64,000 nucleotides of DNA from Gymnopilus junonius (Eukaryota; Basidiomycota; Agaricomycetes; Agaricales; Galerinaceae), in contig JADNYJ010000130.1 of the NCBI GenBank assembly GCA_015501075.1, forward strand, positions 1-64,000, written 5' to 3'. The notes beneath the pieces are model-generated. The model ran no database searches, had not been told where the DNA came from, and saw nothing but the letters and a program-made list of their open reading frames with translations. The translations under genes and the position numbers were made by a program. Position 1 is the stretch's first letter. Each line of letters starts with the position of its first letter. This document shows positions 11,741-22,293 of the stretch, in pieces.

Positions 11741-13289
11741 ATGCCCATCGTCGAACCTACAGGTCGAACACGCGTGCTAGTCACCGGCGGGAACGGGTAC
11801 ATAGCCCTGTGGGTTGTGCGCACTCTCCTCGAACAGGGGTATGTTGTCCGCGCCGTCGTACGCTCACTTGAGAAAGGACAACACATGAAGGAATTATTCC
11901 GTTCCTATGGAGACAAGCTGCAGCTTTTCATTGTTGAAGATTTGTCGAAGGTAAGTTGAGCATCATTGATCTTAAAGAAATGGGAAAATGAAGAAGACTT
12001 TTTCAATATAGGATGGTGCCTTCGACGAGGCAGTAAAAGGTGTCGATGCCATAGAGCACGTAGCATCCCCAGCTACATTGTCGTCTGTTAACCCTGATGG
12101 TGAATTTTGGATATTCTCTACAACCGACAGTGCTGATTATCAGACCAAAAGATTATATCAAGCCAGCTGTCCAAGGTACTGTGGGGCTCTTAGAGAGTGC
12201 GAGAAAGTTTGGGTGCATACTATTTTCTATGCCTCTGGCACCTTCAAAACTTACCGACCTTATTTCAACTCTCTAGTGACAAAGTCAAACGTATCATCAT
12301 TACGTCCTCAGTGGGCGCAATTCACGAATCCGGGCCAAATCATGGCACAGTGACATTTGACGAAACAAACTGGAATAATGGAGCTATTCAGACCGTCAAG
12401 GAGAAAGGAGGGAAGCCCATCCATTGATTCTATACAGCGCGTCGAAAACTTTAGCTGAGAAAGGTGAATGGTCTTTAGTGTAATTATATTGCTCAGTGTT
12501 ATTCTAATTGTTAACAGCTGCTTGGGACTTCTACGAAAAATATAAGGGAGAAGTTCAATGGGATCTGATTGTCATACATCCCTCTTTGGCAAGTTCAATA
12601 TGCAGAGAACTGGGAAATTGCTAATTTTTAAATCTGAACAACTAGGTCCTGGGAGTAAGGGTGTTCTCAATCTGATTTCTTTTCGTGTAATTTACAAAAA
12701 TATTTTAGGCACCGCTTCAAGAGCTACCCAAAACACCTAAAGATCTGAATACTTCAATGGCGATTTTCTGGACATAATCGCGAACGACAAGTCAGAGGAG
12801 GAACTCAAGCAATCCATTAACTTGGTCCATGCTCAGGATATTGCCGATGCGCACGTTCAGGCGCTGAGGAAGGAGAAGGCGGGCGGTGAACGTATTATCA
12901 TATCTGGCGGTGCTACTTAGTTTGTACATAGACTAACGCCTCGGCTGATCAACCATTTAGTGGCAATTGCTGGCAGCAAATTCGTATGTCCCTTTTTCAG
13001 CTTATATCCCTGTACCTAAGCAGGTATTGACTTTAATACAGGTAACACAGTCCACTCACTCAAGCCAGAGCTTCACACATTGGGAATTTTACCTCACAGA
13101 AACCCGGATCTAGACGCTCCTATACAGTTTATATTTAATGGAGGGAAAGCGCAAAAGATTCTTGATTTGAAGTACGCCCCAGTAGAAAAGGTGATCAGTG
13201 ATGCCCTGGCATATTTTGAGGAAAGAGGGTGGCTTGAGAAGCCAGTAAAGCATAGACTTCCTGATTCATATAATGTCCAGTGTTTGTGA
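11741..13289 (+). pseudogene. SDR-type NAD(P)-dependent reductase, copy A, broken
   Basis: This is an extended short-chain dehydrogenase/reductase of the dihydroflavonol reductase / cinnamoyl-CoA reductase / methylglyoxal reductase (Gre2-like) type. Exon 1 (11741-11950) encodes the Rossmann motif VTGGNGYIA. Introns lie at the same places as in copies B and C. Three defects are visible. A one-base loss near 12421 gives a premature TGA at 12425-12427 just before the catalytic YSASK, which continues in another frame. One intron has GC instead of GT at its donor (12589-12590). A second frameshift near 12771 gives a TAA before the conserved segment EELKQSINLVHAQDIADAH. The last exon to 13289 is open (LKYAPVEKVISDALAYFEERGWLEKP). 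Substrate unknown. The C-terminal ends of copies A and C agree, so copy A was once full length. Confidence 0.8.
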
Positions 13290-14771
13290 CCAAAGAATTA
13301 TTACTCTACATATGTTTTGAACTCCTTTCTCCCTCGCTGTGTAGATATCAAGTTCATGACTGTTGAAAGCAACTTTCACCTCATTGTACAATTGTGGCGG
13401 CCCTACTTGAAATGACACTGTACGGCACGCGGATCAAAGTTACGTCACTAGTCACTCAACTCGCCACGTCTTGCTCGTTGAAACATATCTCATACTACCA
13501 TTTGAGTTCTCTCGTTCATCTACCTATGTTCTCGTACTCGAAAACGCAAATTGTGACATCGTACGCTTCCCATACTAGCCAGGATAAGAAGTTGGCGACA
13601 GCGACGTCTAGCCAGTGAATTTTACCTGCTTTGTTGCTTTGCGGGCGGTAGCTGCTTCATCTCGAGCTAGTGTCAACGCGTAGGGTTACTTCCAGGGTAC
13701 CTCCACCTTCGCATCGCCTGTCTGCTCACTATCTACGTGCTTCAACGTTGCATTCAACCTCGCGATGACTAGATGAGGATATGGAGTTTCAATGGCCAAG
13801 GAACCGAAAAAATGAACATGCTTGACAGGAAATTTGCTGATGTGACATTCCACGGAATCTTCGGTCGATTGCCAGGTTTCTTCATCTGAGCGTCTTCTCT
13901 CATCTTGCCTACAATGTAGTTCTGATCTGGTTGAATTGTCTTGCATACGCACCACTGCGAATGACAGGATACTTTTTCGTTTTCTTGGCTCTGAACCTTC
14001 ATTGGGCTATGCGAAACCTTTTTTGGTTGTGCGATGTTCTGTGGTAATTATATTCCGATTTTACGCACCTTTTTTCTCTTTTCCTTTCCCGTCATTTGCA
14101 TTTTTCTCTTCAATTTGTGGTATACAAAATGTTCTTGGCCGGGCTAATTTTTCCAGATCTATTGGGAAGCAATACTAATCAGCCTGTACTTTCTCCTTCT
14201 TTTTTTTTGAACGGAAAGGTAGGATGTGCAACCTTTAATCCATCCTGATAATGACTTCGGGAATCAGTTTCACGCACACGCCTTGCATACTCTCCCGTCG
14301 TTAATAAACTAAAGAGTTGTATTTCCATTTCTTTTACTTTTGTCGATCCCGCTTGTCGCTTGACTATCTCTTGTCAACTTAGTTTGAAATATGAGTTTTG
14401 ACCCGAAGCTCGACTTGGGGAATTAGATAACGCGCTTTACACAGTCTTTGATTGCTAATGATCGGTAAATCTGTCGATCATTAGCAATTCGGGACCAGTT
14501 TCACTACAAGTAAGCGTTTGGATCATTTTCCCCAGATTCTTATGCAATTGATTGGGATTTCCGGAAATTTCGGGTCTTTTTATTAGTGAGCTCCTTTGCG
14601 GATCCGCAAGCAATAAGGATGACCCGTCCTAACAACCCGAATATTCTCATGGGTCCTATAATTTTGCGACAATCTCTGCAAATTCTAGACCTATTACAGT
14701 CAGCAGGCGATATGCCTCAGCAACTTTGCAGCAACTTGTGATTAATCATCATTGACCGCCTTGCTCAAGCC
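13290..14771. other. Intergenic between SDR copies; nothing recognised
   Basis: Mostly AT-rich with T-runs (for example 14200-14210). A short inverted repeat, tctgtcgatcattagcaat facing attgctaatgatcgg, is at about 14449-14487. No gene is supported. Confidence 0.4.
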
Positions 14772-14779
14772 TATATAAG
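14772..14779 (+). promoter_or_regulatory. TATA box of SDR copy B
   Basis: tatataag 57 bases before the ATG at 14836, in a promoter that resembles that of copy A. Confidence 0.55.
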
Positions 14780-14835
14780 CATCGACATTGGTGAGCTTCA
14801 AATCCAATATTCCACTTCTGATAACACATTCAACA

Positions 14836-16398
14836 ATGCCTATCGTCGAACCTACAGGCCAGACACGCGTGCTCGTTACTGGCGGCAATGGATATGTAGC
14901 TCTATGGGTTGTACGCAACCTCCTCGGACAGGGGTATATTGTCCGCGCCGTCGTGCGCTCACTGGAGAAGGGAGAACATCTCAAGAAATTGTTCAACTCT
15001 TTTGGTGACAAGCTGGAGCTTTATGTTGTCGAGGATTTGTTGAAGGTGAGTTTGACGTCATTGAGCTCAGAGAGTAGGCAGACTTAGAGACATTTTTCCT
15101 ATGTAGGATGGAGCTTTCGATGAGGCAGTGAAAGGTGTCGATGCCATAGAGCACCTAGCTTCACCAGCGACCTTGTCTCTCGTGAACCCTGATGGTAAAT
15201 TGAGCTAGTACCTACTCTACAATCGGGAACGCTGACTATCAAACCAAAGATTACATCAAACCAGCTGTCCAAGGTACAGTGGGCATCTTAGAGAGTGCAA
15301 GAAAGTTTGGGTATGTGCCCTTTTCCACATTGCTGGTGCCTTTGAAACTTACGGCTCTTCCTCTGATTCTATGTAAATCTCCAGCGACAAGGTCAAGCGT
15401 ATCGTCATTACGTCCTCTGTCAGTGCCATTCACCATTCCGAAATAAGACATGGCCCAGTGACTTTTGATGAGACGACTTGGAATGATGAAGCTATCCAGG
15501 CTGTTCAGAAGAAGGGGAAGGAAATTCCTCCATTGATCCTATACAGCGCCTCGAAAGCTTTAGCTGAAAAAGGTGACTTGTTATCTACGTGATTATCCCT
15601 TTCCCGGAGTTGTTCTAATTTTGCCTGGAACAGCCGCCTGGGACTTTTACGAGAAACATAGATATGAAATTCAATGGGATTTGACCACCGTCCACCCTTC
15701 TTTGGTGAGTACCGGTAACTTATAAAGGCTTTCCAACGTTGCTGATTTCGAAATGTGGATACTATATGACTAGGTCGCCGGAGTAAGCGCACAATTCTTG
15801 ATCTCATTTGTTTTCTACAATTGAAAGCAAAATCTACTTTACAGGAACCACTTCAAGAGTCACCCAAAGCCCCTAGCGATTTGAATATTTCGATGTTAAT
15901 TATATGGAATGTAATCGCAACGGAGATGCCAGACGAGGAACTCAAGAATAGTTTTAACCTTGTTCATGCTCAAGACGTTGCTAATGCCCATGTCTTGGCT
16001 CTCAGGAAGGAGAAGGCGGGCGGCGAAAGAATAATCTTATCTTGCGGTGTGTATTCAGTAGCTGCATGACTTAAAAACCCTGACTGAATTATTCTATTAG
16101 GGCCAGTTACTTGTCAGCAAATCCGTACGTCTCGCGTCTTTCATGTTGCTTATACGTCCGGTGTCGACTCTATTTACTGACTTGTTTATGTAAAGGCAAC
16201 ATTGCCCACTCTCTGAGACCGGAGCTTTACACGTCGGGAATTTTACCTCGCGGTAAACCAGATTTAAGACGCCACCATACAGTTCATATTCAACGGGAGA
16301 AGGCAGAAAAGATTCTGGGTTTGAAGTATGCCAGCCCGGAAAAGGTCGTCAGCGATTGCCTGGCATATTTCGAGGGCGAGGATGGCTTGAGAAAGTAA
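14836..16398 (+). CDS. SDR-type NAD(P)-dependent reductase, copy B
   Basis: Tandem paralog of copy A. Nine exons can be followed with GT-AG borders; exon 1 is 14836-15045 with the nucleotide-binding motif VTGGNGYVALWVV. The catalytic tyrosine and lysine are present in YSASKALAEK. The middle is intact (KSEEELK is replaced by PDEELKNSFNLVHAQDVANAH). Near the end two indels shift the frame: between about 16266 and 16300 the expected DATIQFIFNG reads RRHHTVHIQR before the frame returns, and after AYFEG another shift gives an early stop at 16398, so the usual C-terminal residues are lost. The cofactor and catalytic core is complete, so the enzyme may still fold, but the tail changes suggest relaxed selection. 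The reaction is probably NADPH-dependent reduction of a ketone or aldehyde; substrate unknown. Confidence 0.75.
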
Positions 16399-16794
16399 AT
16401 GCGTAGATGCCGCTTGCCCGTACAGTCGTTATCAATTGCATCGTTCCATGTGCGAGAAGTAGGAATTGAATATTTAATAGAAGATGAGGTGGAATGTAAT
16501 TTCTTTGCAAGTGGGGACACGATAAATACATGAAGGAAGGCGAGTCAGACGAATATATAGAAGGAAGAAATATACGATAATAAGTGCATGAAATAGAATT
16601 GAAAGGCCATTGAGAGATGAGAAAAAAGAAGACCTTGATGGAGACCGGGACGGGCAGCTGATCGTCTCGCGCGATGTTCCCACGGATGGATACGGACGGA
16701 ATGCGCCAGAAATATTCTCTCTCCACTCCCTCGTTGTCTCGCACTAGATCCACTATTAACCATCAACCCACCAACCTACGATGCGATGCTGGCC

Positions 16795-18256
16795 GTTCTC
16801 AATCAGTGTGTGGACTATGACACCAGGATGCGAGATTACTCACATAAACTCCACGACCAGGACACTTTCTTGCTGTACATCACCATCCCAGTCTTCAACT
16901 TGTGCACCGTCTTCTCTACAGTATCAGGTATATCAACCATAGGGATACTGTGCGCGCTCTCAGAGTCCAATATCGGCTCGACTGTGATCGATTTTGCTTT
17001 CGACTTCTTCATGGTACAGGTGCTAGTTCATGGAATTTGAATGCCTAATTCCCCACAAAAGGGATGTCCTGGATAATGGTTTGTGTGGGCCTGCTGCGGC
17101 GAAATGATACGGTTTCGGTCTTTGATCTCGAGAGGCGGGGCATTATACGACTGTCGCCTTCGGAACTGGTGCATGAACTGGTTCCGGTGTTATGGCCAAA
17201 TTTAAAGGTTTTACCTGGCCTCGTCTCTCCGTGGTGGAGATAGGAACCGTTCATCTTCTGGCACCGGCTGTGTGACCCCTTATTTTCCTGCGAGGGTTGT
17301 GGCTGGGCAGCGGCGTTGGTGCTGTGCCTAGCTCGATCCTCTGGTGAGGACTTTTGATATAGCTGGTGCCTCGTTTTTGAATGAAAGGTGACTCATGGAG
17401 ATGTGTAATTTGTCATTGGGGTATACCTGGATTTGTTGCTGAGGTGGGATTTGTTGCTGCGGTGGGATTTGTTGCGGAACTGGGATGTGATACTGTTTTG
17501 GGGCGAATAATAATCTCGGATGGATGTATTATTCCGAAGGACGAGGAAGAGGGTGAAATGGAGTGTACACTGCAGTCTGTGGATGCGGCGTAAATGCCGT
17601 TTGAAATCCAGTCGGGGATGGAGAGGAGTAGCCCACCGAAGAAGGCGAGGAGGAGAGAGGACTCGGAGTAGGCGGGTATGAGGGAAACGATGCCGATGAC
17701 GAAGAAGGCGAAGAATACATGTATTGCACATCCTCGTTGTCGCTTATTGGAGTCACATATTCGACGCCATCACTTGGGGCGGGCGCTTGTGCGCCTGCGT
17801 ACAAGGTCATTGCTTGGCGAATCTGTCCTTACCAGACGAAGTCAACCACCTGTAGTATTTCCTCCATCTGACTCGAGGGGGAGATGGTGGTTACAGACGA
17901 CAGGGACTCGGAGGAAGGACAGAAAGGATGACATAGTTTGACCAAGTCAGCAGGGATGGTGTGCAGCATCTAGGCAGACACCGACTGCATCCTCCATTTG
18001 TACTTAAGTTCCTCCACAGACTGTAGCTGTGGAGAATGCTCAGGGATGTATACGTTGTTGTAGATGTTGCTACTCAGCACAGGCAGGAATGACCTACTTT
18101 GAGCTTGTGGATCGAATTCTGCAAAAAAAAACCCAATGAATAATGATGAAAAAGGCAAAATGCAGCTTGGTGGTCACCTTGATCTCCTTGTGAGTAAGAT
18201 AAACTGTCATAGAAGATGAAATTTTCAATGTCAGATAGATTGTAGATATCCGTCAA
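16795..18256 (-). pseudogene. Ser/Pro-rich protein, degenerate third copy
   Basis: Minus-strand sequence here aligns to the two intact copies (19380-21492 and 51822-53868) but is shorter and damaged. The start codon is gone: TTG stands where the others have ATG, at 18254-18256, before the conserved DIYNLSDI. In the second exon the conserved RMQSVSAQ is followed by TAG where the others have a glutamine codon. Long parts of the Ser/Pro-rich middle are missing or altered. The 3' end resembles the VFKPK and SGEFV exon of the other copies around 16840-17040. It stands head-to-tail with the intact minus-strand copy, so it arose by tandem duplication and then decayed. Confidence 0.75.
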
Positions 18257-18322
18257 TTGATTATAGATGATGTGTCCAATATTTATTGCGGTGGGGGCTG
18301 CACAGTGCACATAGTAGAATGA

Positions 18323-18360
18323 AAAATTCTGTATCCATGCGTTTTGTAGGTGTAGCTTCA
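18323..18360. repeat. 38-bp promoter box, occurrence 1
   Basis: Diverged form of a box found four times in the window: aaaattctgtatccatgcg followed by ttttgtaggtgtagcttca. It lies about 70 bases beyond the lost start codon of the pseudogene copy. Confidence 0.55.
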
Positions 18361-18554
18361 CAACGCATTAGTCCGGGTCTGCCGGTACTGTAAGGAGTCA
18401 GAATAAAGAGTAAGCCTAAAAAAAAAGGGAAACACAATAAAATGATCCTCTTGTTCAAAATCTGGCAGAGAAGAGCGTTGTCATCTAGTTCCAGCTTTCC
18501 AGGAACAGCAGATCATTCAATTGAAGCCTAAATCTGTCTCGCTCGCAGTCTGGA

Positions 18555-18858
18555 CATCAGCAAGTCGGCCATTTACTTTTTAGCTTTTCCGCTTTTTTGG
18601 CCAATTCTTCGAAAATTTAGTACGTCGTATGATCAGTAATGGCAAATTTTTGCATTGATTCGCATCCTGTGCCGCGATTCGTGATACAGAAAATCGATTT
18701 CGTGGTCCTCTTCAGCTCTGGCCTTCCTGAACATTTGATACAAAGTCCGCGCTTTTCGGCAATCCGGGCCCGGATTCTGATGGCCAGCTTTTCGTCCCTT
18801 TTATTACCTTTTTTTAGCTTGTACAAGCGAAAAAAAGCTAATGGCCGAAGTGCCGATG
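18555..18858. mobile_element. MITE-like element, copy B
   Basis: 304-bp relative of 10932-11202 with the same inverted-repeat ends (catcagcaagtcggcc on the left; ggccgaagtgccgatg on the right). It is the longer of the two copies and carries about 30 extra bases (agtaatggcaaatttttgca region). It sits between the pseudogene and the intact copy of the Ser/Pro-rich gene. No target duplication is obvious. Confidence 0.7.
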
Positions 18859-19379
18859 GACTTGACATGTCTGCATCATAGAAAAAAGGTTCTTGAGGGA
18901 ATCTATCATTTAGGGTAGGTATTCAGTACGAGATGTACTCGTACATACGCACAAAACGTTTGACCTAATGGGCGGAGACTCAGCATCAGAAGCGGTGCGG
19001 TTCACTTTATCAATAAGTATTTCATACGAGACAGTGAGGAATACATAATTTCTTTTGGTACACAATCGAGAGAGGAGACACTTTAATGTAAATAGAGAGG
19101 AAGTCGAGCTCAATAAATGACGCAAAAAGCAAACAACAGAAATACACGGAATAGAAGTGAAAAGCCCAAAAAGAAAAAAGAAGAAAGAAGAAAAAGAAAA
19201 CCTTGGTGGGACCGGGACGGACAGCTGATCGTCCCGGGCGATGTTCCCACGGAGTGATACGGACGGATATAGATGCGCACAGAAAATTTATCTCTTGACC
19301 TTCCATCCACTCCCTCATCCTCTCGCACTTTATCCACTAATCACCAAACCACCAGTCCATCATGACTCGATAGCCACTC

Positions 19380-21492
19380 TCAAACTTTGGACGGGCTGCA
19401 AATATATCGGTCAGGTAAGTCCTGAGTACAATGACTAGGAGATTCGAAATCACTCACACGAACTCTCCGCTGACCAGCACGAATTCTCCTTCTCTCTTGC
19501 TGGACATCACTGTGCCAGTTTTCGGTTTAAACACCCTCTTCTTGACGGCATTGGGTGCCTCGGTTGGAGGGGTATCGCCTGTGTTCTCAGAATCTTCCGT
19601 CAGGTCAACGTCGACTGTAGTGGTTGAGTTTACTTTCGACTTTCGCATGGTGCCTGTGTTCGCGTCCATGTTCATGGGTACGAATTTGAATGTTTGATTT
19701 TGATTCTGATCCCCTGCGAAGGGAGCGTCCTGGATGCTGGTTTGTATTGGCCCGCTGTAGCGAAAACGATACGGTTTTTGAGTCTCTGGTCTCGAGAGGC
19801 GGAGCCCTGTATGACTTACCTTTGGCTGGGCTTGACTGGGCGAGGAAGTTCCTGCTCAACAAAGTCGTCTTCGGAGCAGGTGTATGGACTGGTTCCGGTG
19901 TTCTGGCCAAATTTAGAGTTTTTACCTGGTTCCGTCTCTCCGTAGTGGAGAGAGGAACTGATCGGTTTCTGGGGCTGGGTGGATGATCTTTTGCCTTTTT
20001 GCGATGGACGTGGCTGGGCGGCGGCGTTGGTGTTGGTGTTGGTGATGTGCCTAGCTCGATCCTCTGCTAGGGGTTTCTGATATGGCTGGTGCCTCATATT
20101 TGAACGAGGGGAGCCTTGACGGAGAGATGTGATTTGTCGTGGATGTTGAACTGGGATGTGTTGCTGAGGGTGGATGTGTTGGTGAACTGGGGTACGTTGT
20201 TGCGGTGGCAAACCATATCCCGACGCATAGTTGAGTTGTGCGTCGCGGGTAGGTGTGAATGAGGAGGATGGGCTCTGTTGGTAGTAGGCCGATGACTGTG
20301 GGTCGGACGGGCGAGTACGCAAAGGTCGAGGATGATATTGTTCGGTATGTGGGGGCTCCACGCTGTCGTACCGATGGAATGCATTTCCATCTTGTATGGC
20401 GACAGGGGGTGGCGAGTACTGAGGCTGAGGCGGGTATTGAGAGTGAGGATAGCCGAAGTTGCTGGGGTCTGACAAAGAAACAATTAGCATTTTCATTGTT
20501 TTATGCGTGGAAACAATTACCTGTGTTGAGGTCCTGGGGGTATCCTGTGTGGTGGGCCCAGGCTTTCGCGTTCTCACTATACCTTCCATTAAAATTGTTA
20601 TGTCGCCGGGTGTTTTCGTCCTTTGGATATTGGGCGGGCGCTGCTGAAGTAGGAGGGATGGGGCTGTAATTATACCCCATGTTCATAGTGTGCAACGGTG
20701 GAGAGTGGTCGTAAGCAGAGTTATAGGCACTGGTGGATGGGCCACCTATTCTGTCGGGATGGATGAAGGTCTGAGACAGATCCATTGTTTGGAATGATCC
20801 AGAGGAAGGAGGAGGATACATGTACGGTGCAGATTGCGGAGGTGGCGTAAACGCTGCATGTGATCTAGATGGAGATGGAGATGAGTATCCCGCAGAGGAA
20901 GGGGAGGAGGAGGAGGGAGGAGAGTAAGACGGAGATGATCCCGACGATGAAGGAGGTGATGAGTACTGCTCGAAATCATTGTTATTGACGGGATACTCCG
21001 TGACATAGCTGGGTATCTGGACAGGCGCTTGGGCGCCTGCGCACCGGGGTACATCCTGCCAGATCTGTTTTTCCCAAACAGAATCGAACGCTCGTTGGAT
21101 CTCCTGCATTTGACACGATGAAGAGGTGGAAGTGAGGGACGACGGGGAGGCGGAAGGAGAGGAAGCATAAGACGCCTCGACAATGCCAGCAGGGATGATG
21201 TGCGGGGTCTGGGCTGATACCGACTGCATCCTGCGTCTGTGCTGCAGTTCCTCTACAGACTGTAATTGTGGAGAACGCTGTGGAATGTACACATGAGTGT
21301 ACGTGCCGTGGTTGGGAACAGACCATTCTAGCATGGTTTGGGGTTGAGCGGCGACTTCTGCAGAATAATGGGTGAATAATGATGAATAACGGAAAGCACC
21401 GTTCAGCGTTTACCTTCATCCTCCGTTTCAAAAGACGGGCTGCCCAAGGAGGACAGGTATGCGATGTCTGATCGGTTGTAAATGTCCGTCAT
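19380..21492 (-). CDS. Ser/Pro/Gln-rich protein, minus-strand copy
   Basis: Five exons with the same borders as 51822-53868. Exon 1 starts at 21492 with MTDIYNRSDIAYLSSLGSPS and ends FETEDE; exon 2 covers about 20520-21360; exon 3 about 19835-20470; exon 4 about 19450-19755; the last short exon ends in VPSKV at 19380. The protein of roughly 610 residues is mostly low-complexity: Ser/Pro runs in the middle, a HQHIHPQQHIPVQ-type His/Gln/Pro stretch and Asn/Thr repeats. Better ordered pieces are near residues 30-70 (SPQLQSVEELQHRRRMQSVSAQTP), near 130-160 (TEYPVNNNDFEQYSSP) and at the C-terminus (VFKPKTGTVMSSKREGEFVLVSGEFV). It has no signal peptide or membrane segment. No known family was recognised. 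Conservation of frame in both intact copies, despite base changes, suggests a real protein. Confidence 0.7.
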
Positions 21493-21592
21493 GGTAGTGG
21501 ACGGAAACTTGGTTGGTTGGAGGTGTGGGGAATGTAGAGGATGCAAGCTACTTATTTGTGGGGGGGGCAAAGAAAACCCGTCCACATGTCCC

Positions 21593-21600
21593 TTTTTATA
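21593..21600 (-). promoter_or_regulatory. TATA box of the minus-strand Ser/Pro-rich copy
   Basis: tataaaaa on the minus strand about 100 bases before the ATG at 21492. The same box and surroundings (ctgtataaaaagggacatg) are at about 51712 in the other copy. Confidence 0.55.
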
Positions 21601-21892
21601 CAGTAAGTGGCAGTACTTCCTTAAATCCGGATAACGTGTCATTCACGCCACTCCCCTGCCTCTCATAGGTTCCTGCACCCCTTTTACCATGTTACAGAAC
21701 ATGACTCGTCGCAATCGCTTGCAACTTGAGATCAAATATTCTTATTACTTTATTGTCATTTTTTTTTGTCCAAGTTTCGGGCGCAAATTAGGACACAATC
21801 TCAGCCTAGATTGGATATAGTCCGTCATCTGATCCCTGTTATGTCTGTGTGTGTGTAATGTCCATTGTGTTTCGGGCTACGTATACAAGAAG

Positions 21893-21930
21893 AAAATGCT
21901 GTATCCACGCGTTTTGTGGGCATGGCTTCA
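21893..21930. repeat. 38-bp promoter box, occurrence 2
   Basis: Upstream of the intact minus-strand copy: on the minus strand tgaagccatgcccacaaaac followed by gcgtggatacagcatttt. Nearly identical to the box at 51382-51419. Confidence 0.65.
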
Positions 21931-22255
21931 TGGTCGGAACATGTAGTGACTTGTCTTTCCGAATTTCCGGTCTCCTCTTTTCCCGTGTGCGCACTATAAC
22001 ATGTGGTATAGGGTATTATCAGCGGATTGCCACTGTCGTGAACCGTCAGATAGTTTCAATAGAGCAATGAAAAACAAATGAAAAGCTGCAGCTAATCAAT
22101 CAAGCCCCCCGAGCTATCATTTTATCAATTACTTATCTGAGTCGGTGACAAAAGACTGTTATTATGAATTAGAATTCGCCCGTCTAGCCAAGCTGCAATT
22201 GTTCTCGGTATTTTTTATCTTGGAATACTTTTGGTATGCCTTGTACTAAGGAAGC

Positions 22256-22293
22256 AAAATGCTGTGTTAACGCATTTTGTGCGCATAGCTTCA
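22256..22293. repeat. 38-bp promoter box, occurrence 3
   Basis: A second, more distant box upstream of the same gene: on the minus strand tgaagctatgcgcacaaaat followed by gcgttaacacagcatttt. Flanking bases (catctttccgcatttgagct) also resemble those beside occurrence 2, so a unit of about 100 bases was duplicated within the promoter. Confidence 0.55.

Larger units (their letters stand above)
19020..22250 (-). repeat. Inverted segmental duplication, left arm
   Basis: About 3 kb that matches 51070-54220 in reverse complement. The match covers the Ser/Pro-rich gene, its promoter out to the motif ataccgagaacaattgc at about 22197-22213, and its 3' flank, including the gatgttcccacgg stretch near 19240. 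The arms differ by scattered substitutions and small indels, more in the low-complexity coding part. Confidence 0.75.

Noticed and set aside
19690..20669. Long plus-strand open frames opposite the Ser/Pro-rich gene (98, 83 and 136 codons)
   Set aside because: They are shadows of the minus-strand exons; the minus-strand frame has conserved splice borders and matches its copy at 51822-53868.
21843..21856. GT dinucleotide run
   Set aside because: Only about six units; too short to be more than a chance microsatellite.
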